This document shows positions 1-8,300 of a DNA stretch of 64,000 nt, piece by piece. The notes under the pieces are model-generated. The model saw only the letters and a program-made list of their open reading frames with translations, made no database searches and had not been told where the DNA came from. Position 1 is the first letter of the stretch; each line of letters opens with the position of its first letter. This DNA is from Sphingobium algorifonticola (lineage in GTDB: Bacteria > Pseudomonadota > Alphaproteobacteria > Sphingomonadales > Sphingomonadaceae): NCBI RefSeq assembly GCF_004005485.1, contig NZ_RZUL01000003.1, positions 434,001 to 498,000 on the forward strand, in the 5' to 3' direction. The translations under genes and the position numbers were made by a program.

Positions 1-445
1 GCTTCAGCGGTTCCGGCGAAGGCAGGGGCAACCCGTTCAGCAGCGCCAGCGAGTAGCGGTCGCCAAGGCCGCGCACATAGACATAGCCGTTGCCGACCAC
101 GCTGAGGCCCGTGACACGGTTGAGCGCCTCGGACACATCGCCATCGCCGGAGCGGGCGATATCCGCCGACGACAGGACAGAGATGACTTCGGCGGTCGCG
201 CGTACCGGCTCGGGAATGAACCGGCCGGTCACGATAATGTCTTCGCCGATGTCGCTGCCGGTCGTCGAAATGTCGATCTGTTCTTCTTCCGGCGGCGTGC
301 TGTCCTCCGGCGCGACGGCGGAGGGCGGCGGCGCGGCGGTCGGTGCGCCGGCGGCATCCCCGCCGGACGATTGCGCATAGGCTGCGGGCGCAGACAATGC
401 AGTGGTCAGGAGCAGCAGGCACCCCAGGCTGAGCGGCTTCGACAT
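1..445 (-). CDS. TonB-dependent receptor, N-terminal part (cut by window edge)
   Basis: The N-terminal 148 codons of an outer-membrane TonB-dependent receptor; the rest lies left of the window. The protein starts with a cleavable signal peptide (hydrophobic core LLLLTTALSAPAAYAQ), then a Pro/Ala/Glu-rich spacer, a TonB-box-like stretch (EDIIVTGRF) and the start of the plug domain (SVLSSADIARSGDGDVSEAL, then VYVRGLGDRY). The gene lies 79 bases downstream of the lipoprotein gene ending at 525, on the same strand, so the two are probably one operon with the lipoprotein first. The transported substrate cannot be read from this fragment; the Pho-box-like array upstream of the operon points to phosphate or a phosphorylated compound. 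Family assignment is firm, substrate is inference. Confidence 0.85.
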   Translation of the reverse strand, partial: MSKPLSLGCLLLLTTALSAPAAYAQSSGGDAAGAPTAAPPPSAVAPEDSTPPEEEQIDISTTGSDIGEDIIVTGRFIPEPVRATAEVISVLSSADIARSGDGDVSEALNRVTGLSVVGNGYVYVRGLGDRYSLALLNGLPLPSPEPLK

Positions 446-524
446 TGCTAATCCCCGAATTAGAATAAAAGGCAAACGGGGCAGCGGCGCATGGCGGCCG
501 CTACCCCGTAACAGGCCGCCGTGC

Positions 525-2036
525 TTATGTGGTCGGCAGTGCCGTGCAGGCTGCGTTGCTGCCGAAGGACGCCGTCGAGGAATCGCAGGTCCAGCCGCGA
601 TACCAGGTGTCGTTCGCATCCCGCACCGCACCGATATAGGCTGTGGTGTCGAAGAAGGTGCTGAGCGTACGCGCATCAAACGGCGTGACCGCGGTTTCGT
701 TGGCACCGTTCACGAAGGTATTCGTTAGTGTCGATGTTCCAGCCGCGACGTTGCCGTTCGTCCCCGTCCCAAAGATGGTCGCAATCTGCGCTGCGGTTAC
801 ATCCGTATCGTCTTCGAATGGGTTGGTGCAGGCCAGATACATCGAACGGAACACCGGCGGACCGGCTTCGTCCGTACCTGTTGTTGCGATCGTCTGGGCG
901 TTGTCGATGTCAAAGCAGTTGACAGCGCCTCGGATCGTGCCGTTGATGAATGTATAGTCAGCGCCGCCATGCAGGGTGACGGCACGCGTGCCGCCGTTGC
1001 CCACGAGCGTGAAGTTGGCAAGGCGGACGTTCTGGCGCGGCAGGCGATCAACGTTGCCGGTCGAGTCGAGTTCGAGCAAACGGTCACCGACCGAACGCTG
1101 CACGGCGATTACATACTGGATGAATGCCTTGTAACCGACATCGGTATCGAGGCTGTCGTCTTCCGCGCCGGTAATGACCAGACGCTTCATGTTCGTGCGG
1201 CCACCGAAGACTTCGATGCCGTCATCCGAACTGTTGTGCACATGGATGAAGCTCACATCGGTGCCCGATCCGGTGCCGCCCAGCGTCAGACCCTGAAGCT
1301 CGCTGCCCGCCGACAGTTCGAAACCGGAATAGCGGATCTGGACGTAGCGCATCGTGCCACTGTTGTCCGCCGGGTTGGCACCGCCGAAGCGAACGTCGGA
1401 TGTGCCTTCCAGGATGCGCTCGCAGGTTGCGTTGCCGCCGTCCGTATCCGGGTTGGCAAGGCAGTCGGAGATCGGCGCGCGGCCGAGCAGAACGACGCCG
1501 CCCCACTGACCCGAGCTGGTGTCCGTCGCGGTGCCCAGCACATTCTGGCGCGACGTGAAGATGATCGGCTGCGTCGCGGTGCCCACGGCATTGATGCGGT
1601 GGCCACGATTCACGACCAGATAGTCAAGACCGCTGGATGCGAAAATGATGACGCCCGGATCGATGGTCAGCGTCACGCCGCTCGAGGTGCTGGCGCCGCC
1701 GGCATCGGCACCGACGTTCACGCGACCAGCGAGCGAATAGATGACGCCGGTCTGCTTGGCGAGCGCAAGGTTGCTCGAAATCGTGCCGCTCAGCTCGCAA
1801 TTGCGGAAATTGCCGATCGTGCCGCGATCAGTGAACGGACCGGTGGGGCAGCTTGCGGCGGGTCCGGGTGTGGGTGTCGGGGTCGGCGTGGGGGTAGGCG
1901 TGGGCGTCGGTGTCGGTGCCGGGATCACGATCGTGCCTTCACCGGGCGAAGCAATGCTGTCCGCACCGCAGGCGCTGAGCGCCGCACAGGCAACGCCTGC
2001 CAGCAGGATGGTCGAAATGCGTGAAATATTGGACAT
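525..2036 (-). CDS. Surface lipoprotein, beta-helix-like, partner of a TonB-dependent receptor
   Basis: A 503-residue predicted lipoprotein. It has a signal peptide with lipobox (ALSAC, Cys at about residue 23), then a Pro-Thr dipeptide linker of about 18 residues (about 41-58), then a long Gly/Thr/Asn-rich region that looks like a right-handed beta-helix (repeated V-x-I-x-N turns; segments such as VSFIHVHNSSDDGIEVFGG). The Pro-Thr linker probably holds the folded domain away from the membrane. A purine-rich ribosome site (GGAG, GGAGAC) precedes the ATG at 2036. The gene lies directly upstream of a TonB-dependent receptor. Such lipoprotein/receptor pairs are common in sphingomonads, but I know no assigned biochemical role. 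A role in capturing the receptor ligand is inference. Confidence 0.75.
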   Translation of the reverse strand: MSNISRISTILLAGVACAALSACGADSIASPGEGTIVIPAPTPTPTPTPTPTPTPTPGPAASCPTGPFTDRGTIGNFRNCELSGTISSNLALAKQTGVIYSLAGRVNVGADAGGASTSSGVTLTIDPGVIIFASSGLDYLVVNRGHRINAVGTATQPIIFTSRQNVLGTATDTSSGQWGGVVLLGRAPISDCLANPDTDGGNATCERILEGTSDVRFGGANPADNSGTMRYVQIRYSGFELSAGSELQGLTLGGTGSGTDVSFIHVHNSSDDGIEVFGGRTNMKRLVITGAEDDSLDTDVGYKAFIQYVIAVQRSVGDRLLELDSTGNVDRLPRQNVRLANFTLVGNGGTRAVTLHGGADYTFINGTIRGAVNCFDIDNAQTIATTGTDEAGPPVFRSMYLACTNPFEDDTDVTAAQIATIFGTGTNGNVAAGTSTLTNTFVNGANETAVTPFDARTLSTFFDTTAYIGAVRDANDTWYRGWTCDSSTASFGSNAACTALPTT

Positions 2037-2154
2037 GTCGTCTCCGCTCCGGCCCTGACCGGGTTGTGATTTGGATCGGAGCGTCAGGAGGCGATATCGC
2101 GCGAATCAGCGAAGGCCCCCTGTCGCCCTCGGTGAAGGCAGGTAGGCGCGCTGC

Positions 2155-2216
2155 ATGACAGGCTGATTGTATTTAAGTGTCAGTTTAGCGTCATTTATAT
2201 GACGTACGCATGACAA
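2155..2216 (-). promoter_or_regulatory. Candidate Pho box array upstream of the lipoprotein/receptor operon
   Basis: On the minus strand four 7-bp half-sites follow one another at exact 11-bp spacing: TTGTCAT (2216-2210), ACGTCAT (2205-2199), ATGACGC (2194-2188) and CTGACAC (2183-2177). A fifth match, CTGTCAT (2161-2155), is two periods further on in the same phase. The PhoB half-site consensus is CTGTCAT/C at 11-bp spacing with AT-rich gaps, and several gaps here are AT-rich (ATAA, TAAA, TTAA). The only gene downstream in this orientation starts at 2036. A possible -10 (TACAAT, 2171-2166) lies just after the fourth unit. Phasing is seen; PhoB binding is inferred. Confidence 0.55.
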
Positions 2217-2271
2217 TCCACGCGATGTGCAGCAGCCAATAACCTGATATTCTTGCCCAAATGCGCCCGGC

Positions 2272-3030
2272 TCAGAGTGCGCGGCTGTCCAGCGCCATCT
2301 GGTTGACGAACAGCCCGTCCATTTCCACCAGTTGCGGGAAATGCCCCTTGTTGTTCGCAAAAAACGCGCTCGGCACGAAGTCATGTGTCTCCAGCATATC
2401 GATCATCGCGCGATAGCCGGTGCCGTTGCGATAGATCGGCCGGATCGCCAGCTCCGTCTGAATGCCCGTCATCGTGCCCAGCGTCGCGCCCGCCCCTTCG
2501 CACACCAGCGCGTCATGCCCCTGCGTATCCATTTTCAGCAGAAAGCGGGTCAGGCCCCGTGCCGCCTCCAGCTCCGGCAGCAGGGTGTCGAGGCGGCGCA
2601 GCGCGACATCGACAGTCCGCGTGACCCGGTTGCGCGTCGCAAACACCGCGTCCAGCGTCTCCGCCGGGGCTTCGAGCGAACTGAACTGGTCAGCGGCCAT
2701 CACGTTGAACGCGGCGGTGCCGTCGCTGTTCGACAGCGCCATGTTGAAGACATGCCAGCGCGGGTCGGAGGCGGCACGGCGCGCGAGACGGGCGAACACG
2801 TCGGGGTTCGGCTCGAAGGAGAGGATCGTTCCACCAAAGCCCACGTCACGGCGCAGCATCGTCGCATATTGGCCTGCGTTCGCGCCTACGTCCAGAATCG
2901 CCTCGATCGCGAAGGCGCGGACGAAACGGCGCAACGTCAGCACTTCGGGATAGGCATGCACGCGCCCGGCGAGCGCCAGCCGCAGCCCCAGCCAGCGGTC
3001 GGCCAGCTCCCGACCGATCCGGCCGCTCAT
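2272..3030 (-). CDS. FkbM-family SAM-dependent methyltransferase
   Basis: A 252-residue methyltransferase of the FkbM family, which O-methylates sugars or other secondary groups using S-adenosylmethionine. The SAM-binding motif I is clear (ILDVGANAGQYA, about residues 43-54), followed by the acidic strand (ILSFEPNPDVF) and the later family motif LLKMDTQGHDALVCEGA. The start at 3030 was chosen because its ATG overlaps the stop of the upstream glycosyltransferase (ATGA), which implies translational coupling. It is the last gene of a four-gene minus-strand polysaccharide block, so a glycan-modifying role (for example a methylated sugar) is likely. The exact acceptor cannot be told from sequence. 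Confidence 0.85.
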   Translation of the reverse strand: MSGRIGRELADRWLGLRLALAGRVHAYPEVLTLRRFVRAFAIEAILDVGANAGQYATMLRRDVGFGGTILSFEPNPDVFARLARRAASDPRWHVFNMALSNSDGTAAFNVMAADQFSSLEAPAETLDAVFATRNRVTRTVDVALRRLDTLLPELEAARGLTRFLLKMDTQGHDALVCEGAGATLGTMTGIQTELAIRPIYRNGTGYRAMIDMLETHDFVPSAFFANNKGHFPQLVEMDGLFVNQMALDSRAL

Positions 3031-4205
3031 GCGCCGTCCCGCCCGCGGCCTGTCGCCACATGTGCCTGCGCCTGCCTGTAGATATCCACCGTTGCCGATC
3101 CTGCCTTGTCCCAAGTCGCCAGGCTTTCGCCCAGCGCCGCCGCGCGGGCGCCCATGGCCTGCCTGATGGCAGTGCTGCCGACCAGCGGCAAGAGGGCTTG
3201 CGCCAGTGCGGCGGCATCCTCGATCGGGACCAGCGTGACCGGCGGCGATCCCGACGCATCGGGCGGCAGGCTGGCGAACAGCCCGGTCGCGGTGCAGACC
3301 ATCGCCTTGCCATGGTGCAAGGCGGAGAGGAACGCCCCGCTCGAATCGATATGGCGATAGGGAAAGACCATGATGTCGGCGCTTTCCATCCAGGCGCTCA
3401 GCCGGTCCTCGCCCAGAAAGCCAAGGTCGCAGTGCAGCCGGTCGGCATATCCCGAGGCATGCACGGGGCGCAGCATCGCCGCCATGTCGACGAACGGCTT
3501 GCCCGCGATCGCCAGCTCAAAGGTCGCGCCGTCGCGCCACAGCCGAAGGCAGGCGTCGATCAGCAGGTCGAGACCCTTGTAGGGCCGGATCGTACCGAAA
3601 AAGAGGATGCGCGGGGCACGCGGCGGCGGCACCTGCGCCCGGCTCTGCGCGGTCGCGGGCGCCAGCCGCATCGGCGGGTGCGGCACGATGCCGATCCGCT
3701 CGGGTGCGATCTCCGCCGCGACCAGCGCGTCGCGCGTCGCTGCGCCATGCACGATCAGCCGGTCGAACTGCGCCAGCAGCCGCATGTATCCATGGCCCTG
3801 CACGGCGGCGTCGCCATGATAGGCGGTCGCATTGTGGACGGTGTGGACGAGCGGTACGCCGCGCGCGCGCAGCCGCCGCAGGCCGTGCCGGTCGGCCGGC
3901 GCGAACGGCAGCCACTGATAATGCACGACATCGGCGCAGGGCAGAGAGCCGATGAGGCAATCGATCATATAGTCCGCCGCCTTGATCGCGCGGAAGCTGA
4001 CGCCTTCGCCGATCAGCGGGCGCAGCCTCTCCCCCAGCCGGAAATAGCGGGGCGTATAGCGATAGCCCGCGGGTATCAGCGCATCGGTTGCCCGCAACGG
4101 CCGCCCCAGCAACGTGACGGCATGGCCCTGTGCCGCGATCGCCGCGCACAGGCTGTCGTCGTAGCGGCCGGTGAACAGCGAAGGGTCGATCATGGCGACC
4201 CTCAC
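3027..4205 (-). CDS. Glycosyltransferase family 4
   Basis: A 392-residue cytoplasmic GT-B glycosyltransferase. The C-terminal half holds the GT4 nucleotide-sugar domain: RILFFGTIRPYKGLDLLIDA, then LHCDLGFLGEDRLSAWMESADIMVFPYRHIDSSGAFLSALHHGKAMV. The N-terminal half has the acceptor-side region with the VVHYQWLPFAPADRHGL and LVHTVHNATAYH segments. The start is taken as the GTG at 4205, which overlaps the stop of the flippase gene (GTGA); an ATG four codons later (4193) is the alternative. It probably adds one sugar to a lipid-linked repeat unit initiated by the sugar transferase two genes upstream. Donor and linkage are unknown. Confidence 0.85.
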   Translation of the reverse strand: MRVAMIDPSLFTGRYDDSLCAAIAAQGHAVTLLGRPLRATDALIPAGYRYTPRYFRLGERLRPLIGEGVSFRAIKAADYMIDCLIGSLPCADVVHYQWLPFAPADRHGLRRLRARGVPLVHTVHNATAYHGDAAVQGHGYMRLLAQFDRLIVHGAATRDALVAAEIAPERIGIVPHPPMRLAPATAQSRAQVPPPRAPRILFFGTIRPYKGLDLLIDACLRLWRDGATFELAIAGKPFVDMAAMLRPVHASGYADRLHCDLGFLGEDRLSAWMESADIMVFPYRHIDSSGAFLSALHHGKAMVCTATGLFASLPPDASGSPPVTLVPIEDAAALAQALLPLVGSTAIRQAMGARAAALGESLATWDKAGSATVDIYRQAQAHVATGRGRDGA

Positions 4206-5518
4206 TGCGGCATCTCCCGCATTAGGCGGCGCAGAGCTAGGCCATGCAGCGCACCGGTTCCCGCGAAGGTCGCCAGCAGGAGCAGCGAAAATCCGGTGGT
4301 AATGGGCAGGCCCTGCCCCGCGAGCACCGACGCCAGCGGCACGCTGAGCAGTGATCCGGCCAGAAACGGCAGCGACTGCCGCAACAACCGACGAAATCGA
4401 CCCAGCGCGCCCTGCACATAAACCGAGACGCAGGTGATCGCGAGGGCGAGAAGCAGCAGCGCGAGCAGCAGCAGCATCCACGGCGCGATCGCGAGCCTGC
4501 CGTCGAACAGCGCAGCGACCAGCGGCACTCCAAACAGCATCAGTGCGGCACCGATCGCCAGCGCCATCAGCAGCGCAGCGCCGGTGCCCCGCGCAATCAA
4601 CTGACGAAAACGCCGCGCATCGCCGCGATACCAGGCCGCCGTGATGCGCGGCAACGCCGCCTCGATCATCGCGCGCACCAGCGCGCTCAGCGCCCGGCTC
4701 ATCTTGAACAGAAAGTCGAAGAACAGCAACGGGCGCGGGTCCGACGTCGCCAGAGCAATCAGGAAATAGGGCGCATTATAGGCCGCCACTTCGGATGCCG
4801 TCAGCGCAGCAGACGCCCCGAAATCCGCCAGATAATGGCGCCGTACATGGCCGCCGCCCACCCGCAGCGCCAGCCAGTCGCCCATCCGCAGGCCCAGCCG
4901 CCGGTGCAGCATCGCAAGACCAGCGCCGATGGCGATCAGGCTGAGCAGCCCCTGCAGCGCGACCGACAAAGTAAGATCCATCCCCGCCAGCGCCGCGATG
5001 AGCAGGCCGATTGCAGCGACGCGGCGCGCCATGTCGATCGCCTCCCACAACAGGTTGCGATCGACGGCCGCCAGCGTCCGCTTGGCGAGTGTCGCGAACA
5101 GGTTGAGACAGGTCGTCACGAAGAACAGCAGGAACAAAAGCGGCATGTCCGTCACGATCAGGCGCATCTGGATCGCGCCGAACAGCGCAATCGTCGCGGC
5201 GATCGTCAGCCCGGCGAGCAGCATCGTGATGACGCCCAGTTCCTCCGCGCGGAAATCCTGCGCTGTCCCCTCCCCGCGCAAGGCCAGCCAGTGCCGTCGC
5301 AACCGGTTGTAGACAATGCTGGTCAGCCCCAGTTCGGCCGACACCGTGAAATTGCCGAACGCCACAAGCAACAGAAAGGCACGGAAAGTCTCGATCGGCA
5401 GCAGCCGCACGAACACATAGGTAACCGCAAAGCCCCACAGCATGACGAGCGCGACATTGGCGAGCTTCACGAGCGCCAGCAGCCGCGCCGATCCTTCCAG
5501 CCGGGCGAACAGGGTCAT
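4202..5518 (-). CDS. Polysaccharide flippase-like membrane protein (Wzx/MATE-type fold)
   Basis: A 438-residue integral membrane protein with about 12 hydrophobic segments spread over the whole length (for example ANVALVMLWGFAVTYVFVRLL and MALAIGAALMLFGVPLVAALF). Size and layout match polysaccharide transporters of the MOP superfamily, which move undecaprenyl-linked oligosaccharides across the inner membrane. The start at 5518 (MTLFARLEGS) leaves 28 bases after the sugar transferase gene. Gene order sugar transferase - flippase - glycosyltransferase - methyltransferase is that of a repeat-unit assembly block. I see no Wzy-type polymerase next to it, so either polymerisation genes are elsewhere or the unit is transferred unpolymerised. 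Confidence 0.75.
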   Translation of the reverse strand: MTLFARLEGSARLLALVKLANVALVMLWGFAVTYVFVRLLPIETFRAFLLLVAFGNFTVSAELGLTSIVYNRLRRHWLALRGEGTAQDFRAEELGVITMLLAGLTIAATIALFGAIQMRLIVTDMPLLFLLFFVTTCLNLFATLAKRTLAAVDRNLLWEAIDMARRVAAIGLLIAALAGMDLTLSVALQGLLSLIAIGAGLAMLHRRLGLRMGDWLALRVGGGHVRRHYLADFGASAALTASEVAAYNAPYFLIALATSDPRPLLFFDFLFKMSRALSALVRAMIEAALPRITAAWYRGDARRFRQLIARGTGAALLMALAIGAALMLFGVPLVAALFDGRLAIAPWMLLLLALLLLALAITCVSVYVQGALGRFRRLLRQSLPFLAGSLLSVPLASVLAGQGLPITTGFSLLLLATFAGTGALHGLALRRLMREMPQ

Positions 5519-5546
5519 GCTATGGCCGCAGGGAACGGCAGCGGCA

Positions 5547-6938
5547 TCAATAGGCCCGGTCGTGGACAAGCACGCGCAGCGTCGCCAGCATGATCCGCAC
5601 ATCGCGCCAGATGGACCAGTTGGTCACATATTCCAGGTCGGACTGGAGCCGGTCGATCAGGTCCTGCTGCACATTGGTGGCGCCCCTGTGCCCCCGCACC
5701 TGTGCCAGGCCGGTAATGCCCGGCTTGATGCAGTGCCGTTCCCAATATCGGTCGTCGACTTCCCAGTAGAGCTTGTCAGCGGCGCGCGCGGCCGGCGCAT
5801 GCGGGCGCGGGCCGACGATGCTCATGTCGCCTTTCAGGACATTGAAGATCTGCGGCAACTCGTCGATGCTGGTGCGGCGCAGAAATGCGCCGATCCGCGT
5901 GACACGGGGATCGTCGCGCCGGGTCAACTGGCTGGCACGGTCGTCGGCCATGTCGTTGCGCATCGTGCGAAACTTGAAGATGCCGAACAGCCGGGCGTCG
6001 CGGCCCATGCGCTGCTGCCGGAAAAAGACCGGACCGGGGCTGTCCAGCTTCACGGCCAGCGCGACGGCGATCAGGATCGGCGACAACAGCACCGTCGCCA
6101 GCAGGGCGACGACCAGATCGAACAGCCGCTTGACGATCCGGTCGCGATATTGCAGCGGGCCGCCCGCCACCACCAAGGTCGGGTGCCGTGCATATTCGTC
6201 GAGCTTCGCGGGGGCGAAACGCGCCAGTTCGGGCACCAGTATTTCACCACGTGCCTCCAGCGATTTGAGCGCGACCGACCAGTCGGCAATGCGCGCGTTG
6301 GGACAGGCGACGACCACGCGCTCGGCATGGCCCACCGCCGCCGCCAGACGCGCGGCCATTTCCGCGTCGTGCCGGGTGGGATCGATGCCAAGGGCCACAG
6401 CGTCGATCCGCATGGCGTCATCGCGCGGCGCAAAGGCGACGCCATCAACAATCAGGACGACCATCGTCGGCAAGGCACCCGCCAGGCGGCGCACCAGCCA
6501 GGCCATCCCCGGCCGCAGCGCGGCGAGACCGATCAGGCTGAGCGACACGCCCACGGCAAAGGTCAGACGCGAAAGCTGTTCGGCGATCTTCCCGAAATAG
6601 ACGATGACGAGCATCAGCAGCACGGCCTGCGCGAAGGCCCAGCAGGCGCGCAGCGCGCTGCTCCGCACCGCCGTGATGCCGCGAATGCCGTAAACGCCCG
6701 CCTGCACCGCCAGCAGCGCATAGACCGGCGCGATCATCGCGAACATCACCAGCCCGTGCGGCTTGGCCGGTTCGCCCACGATCCGCCCGATCACCAGCAG
6801 GTTGGCCAGGGCGAAGGCGATCCCTAGCATCAGCACGTCCGCCATCACGCCGCCCAGATACAGACGGACGCGCAGGCCCGACAGGCTGGGACCGGCGCGC
6901 ATCAGCTTTTTGGTGGGTACAGGTGCGTTCACGCTCAA
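5547..6938 (-). CDS. Undecaprenyl-phosphate sugar phosphotransferase (polyprenyl glycosylphosphotransferase)
   Basis: A 463-residue initiating enzyme that transfers a sugar-1-phosphate from a nucleotide sugar to undecaprenyl phosphate at the inner membrane. The N-terminal third has four to five membrane spans and a degenerate Rossmann-like region follows. The C-terminal catalytic domain is typical: KRLFDLVVALLATVLLSP membrane hairpin, GPVFFRQQRMGRDARLFGIFKFRTM, RRTSIDELPQIFNVLKGDMS, VGPRP, then KPGITGLAQVRG. It shares the PNPT architecture of WcaJ/GumD-type proteins. The start is a TTG at 6938 preceded by GGACGAA; a GTG two codons later is possible. It heads the minus-strand block that runs to 2272. 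Confidence 0.88.
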   Translation of the reverse strand: MSVNAPVPTKKLMRAGPSLSGLRVRLYLGGVMADVLMLGIAFALANLLVIGRIVGEPAKPHGLVMFAMIAPVYALLAVQAGVYGIRGITAVRSSALRACWAFAQAVLLMLVIVYFGKIAEQLSRLTFAVGVSLSLIGLAALRPGMAWLVRRLAGALPTMVVLIVDGVAFAPRDDAMRIDAVALGIDPTRHDAEMAARLAAAVGHAERVVVACPNARIADWSVALKSLEARGEILVPELARFAPAKLDEYARHPTLVVAGGPLQYRDRIVKRLFDLVVALLATVLLSPILIAVALAVKLDSPGPVFFRQQRMGRDARLFGIFKFRTMRNDMADDRASQLTRRDDPRVTRIGAFLRRTSIDELPQIFNVLKGDMSIVGPRPHAPAARAADKLYWEVDDRYWERHCIKPGITGLAQVRGHRGATNVQQDLIDRLQSDLEYVTNWSIWRDVRIMLATLRVLVHDRAY

Positions 6939-7105
6939 TTCGTCCGAAAATCCGGCCTTTCCCTATCAGCATGGTCGAAAAAGCGAAAGGGTGCGCGATC
7001 TGCCCACCCGCACCCTGCGCGTCGCCTGCCAGCCTGGCCCCTTGCCCGCCCGCCACATCCAAACCGGCTTTACTTCGCCGGGCAGGCTGGGGCACTAGAC
7101 GGGCG

Positions 7106-8131
7106 ATGAAGCCGCTCGTCCGCCATATGATTGCTGCGCCATGGCATCTCCTGCAACTGGCGACCGGCGCCAAATCCTTCCGCGACAATCCCTTGATCGG
7201 CTCCAAGTGGCTTAACGGCAAGGGCCTGCATGTCGGGCGTATGGCGCTGGCGCATCGTCTGGCCTGGGCGCGGCGGGCCCGGCTGCGGCATCTCGTTGCG
7301 GCGGAGGACCGTATCCAGTTCGACGCGCAGGGCTATGTCGCGCTGCCCGATTTCCTGGGGCCTGCCCAGTTCGAGGCGCTGCGACGGGCGGTGCTCGATC
7401 GCCCGGCCCCTGCCCGCGAAATGTTGCAGGGGGACACCATTACCCGCCGGATCGCGATCGACGAGGCAATGCTCCGCGCCATTCCCGCGCTTGGCGCGCT
7501 GATCGCGACGCCGCGCTGGCGGGGGCTGATGCACTATGTCGCCAGCTACGCCAGCGAGCCGCTTTATTATATCCAGACGATCCTGTCCCATCGCGCCGAT
7601 GCGCCGCCCGATCCGCAGGAGGCGCTGCATGCCGATACCTTCCATCCCACAATGAAGGCCTGGTTCTTCCTGACCGACGTCGCGGCGGACGAAGGGCCGT
7701 TCACCTATGTCCCCGGATCGCATCGCCTGACGCCGCAAAGGATCGCGTGGGAAAAGGCCCGCAGCCTGATCGCGCCGGAGGGCGTCGATCATCTGTCGGC
7801 GCGCGGGTCCATGCGAGTCGATGCAGCCGAACTGCCCGGTCTCGGCCTACCCCCGCCGGTCGCGCTGGCGGTAAAGGCGAATACCCTGGTGGTGGCGGAC
7901 ACCGGCGGATTTCACGCGCGGGGGCCGTCGCTGCGGCCGACGACGCGGATCGAGATCTGGGCCTATGGCCGCCGCAATCCCTTCTATCCTTGGACCGGTC
8001 TCGACCCGCTTTCTTGGCGCGGCCTCGCTCACCGGCGCGTCGGGCTGATGTGGGCCGCGCGCGATCGCCTGGCGCGCTGGATCGGCCAGCCATGGAATGA
8101 TGTGGGCGCGAAACGACCCGGCGATATCTAG
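7106..8131 (+). CDS. Phytanoyl-CoA dioxygenase (PhyH)-family Fe(II)/2-oxoglutarate oxygenase
   Basis: A 341-residue protein of the PhyH family of non-haem iron, 2-oxoglutarate-dependent oxygenases. The metal-binding HxD pair is in EALHADTFHP (about residues 174-183) and the distal histidine is in the GGFHARG segment (about residue 270) followed by a suitable Arg (TTRIEIW). The middle holds FFLTDVAADEGPFTYVPGSH, a classic PhyH signature. The start at 7106 is the first ATG after the divergent sugar transferase gene; the SD is weak. It sits between two polysaccharide blocks, so hydroxylation of a glycan, lipid carrier or lipid anchor is plausible, but no substrate can be named. Confidence 0.8.
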   Translation: MKPLVRHMIAAPWHLLQLATGAKSFRDNPLIGSKWLNGKGLHVGRMALAHRLAWARRARLRHLVAAEDRIQFDAQGYVALPDFLGPAQFEALRRAVLDRPAPAREMLQGDTITRRIAIDEAMLRAIPALGALIATPRWRGLMHYVASYASEPLYYIQTILSHRADAPPDPQEALHADTFHPTMKAWFFLTDVAADEGPFTYVPGSHRLTPQRIAWEKARSLIAPEGVDHLSARGSMRVDAAELPGLGLPPPVALAVKANTLVVADTGGFHARGPSLRPTTRIEIWAYGRRNPFYPWTGLDPLSWRGLAHRRVGLMWAARDRLARWIGQPWNDVGAKRPGDI

Positions 8132-8300
8132 GCGCAATCGTTCGATAACATTATGGAAATATTGCCTTAACCCTTGATTGTGATGGCAGGGGGCGATTGT
8201 GCGGTGCAAGAACGGGCTTGCAATCCCGGTTTGCCGGACTAGAGATATGTACCGGGGCGGGACAGAACACATAAAGTAATTTATGCAGGGGCACCCGCGT

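Noticed and set aside
1866-1918. Short tandem repeat that could look like a CRISPR or microsatellite
   Set aside because: It encodes the Pro-Thr linker of the lipoprotein; the units are codon pairs without spacers, and no cas genes are present.
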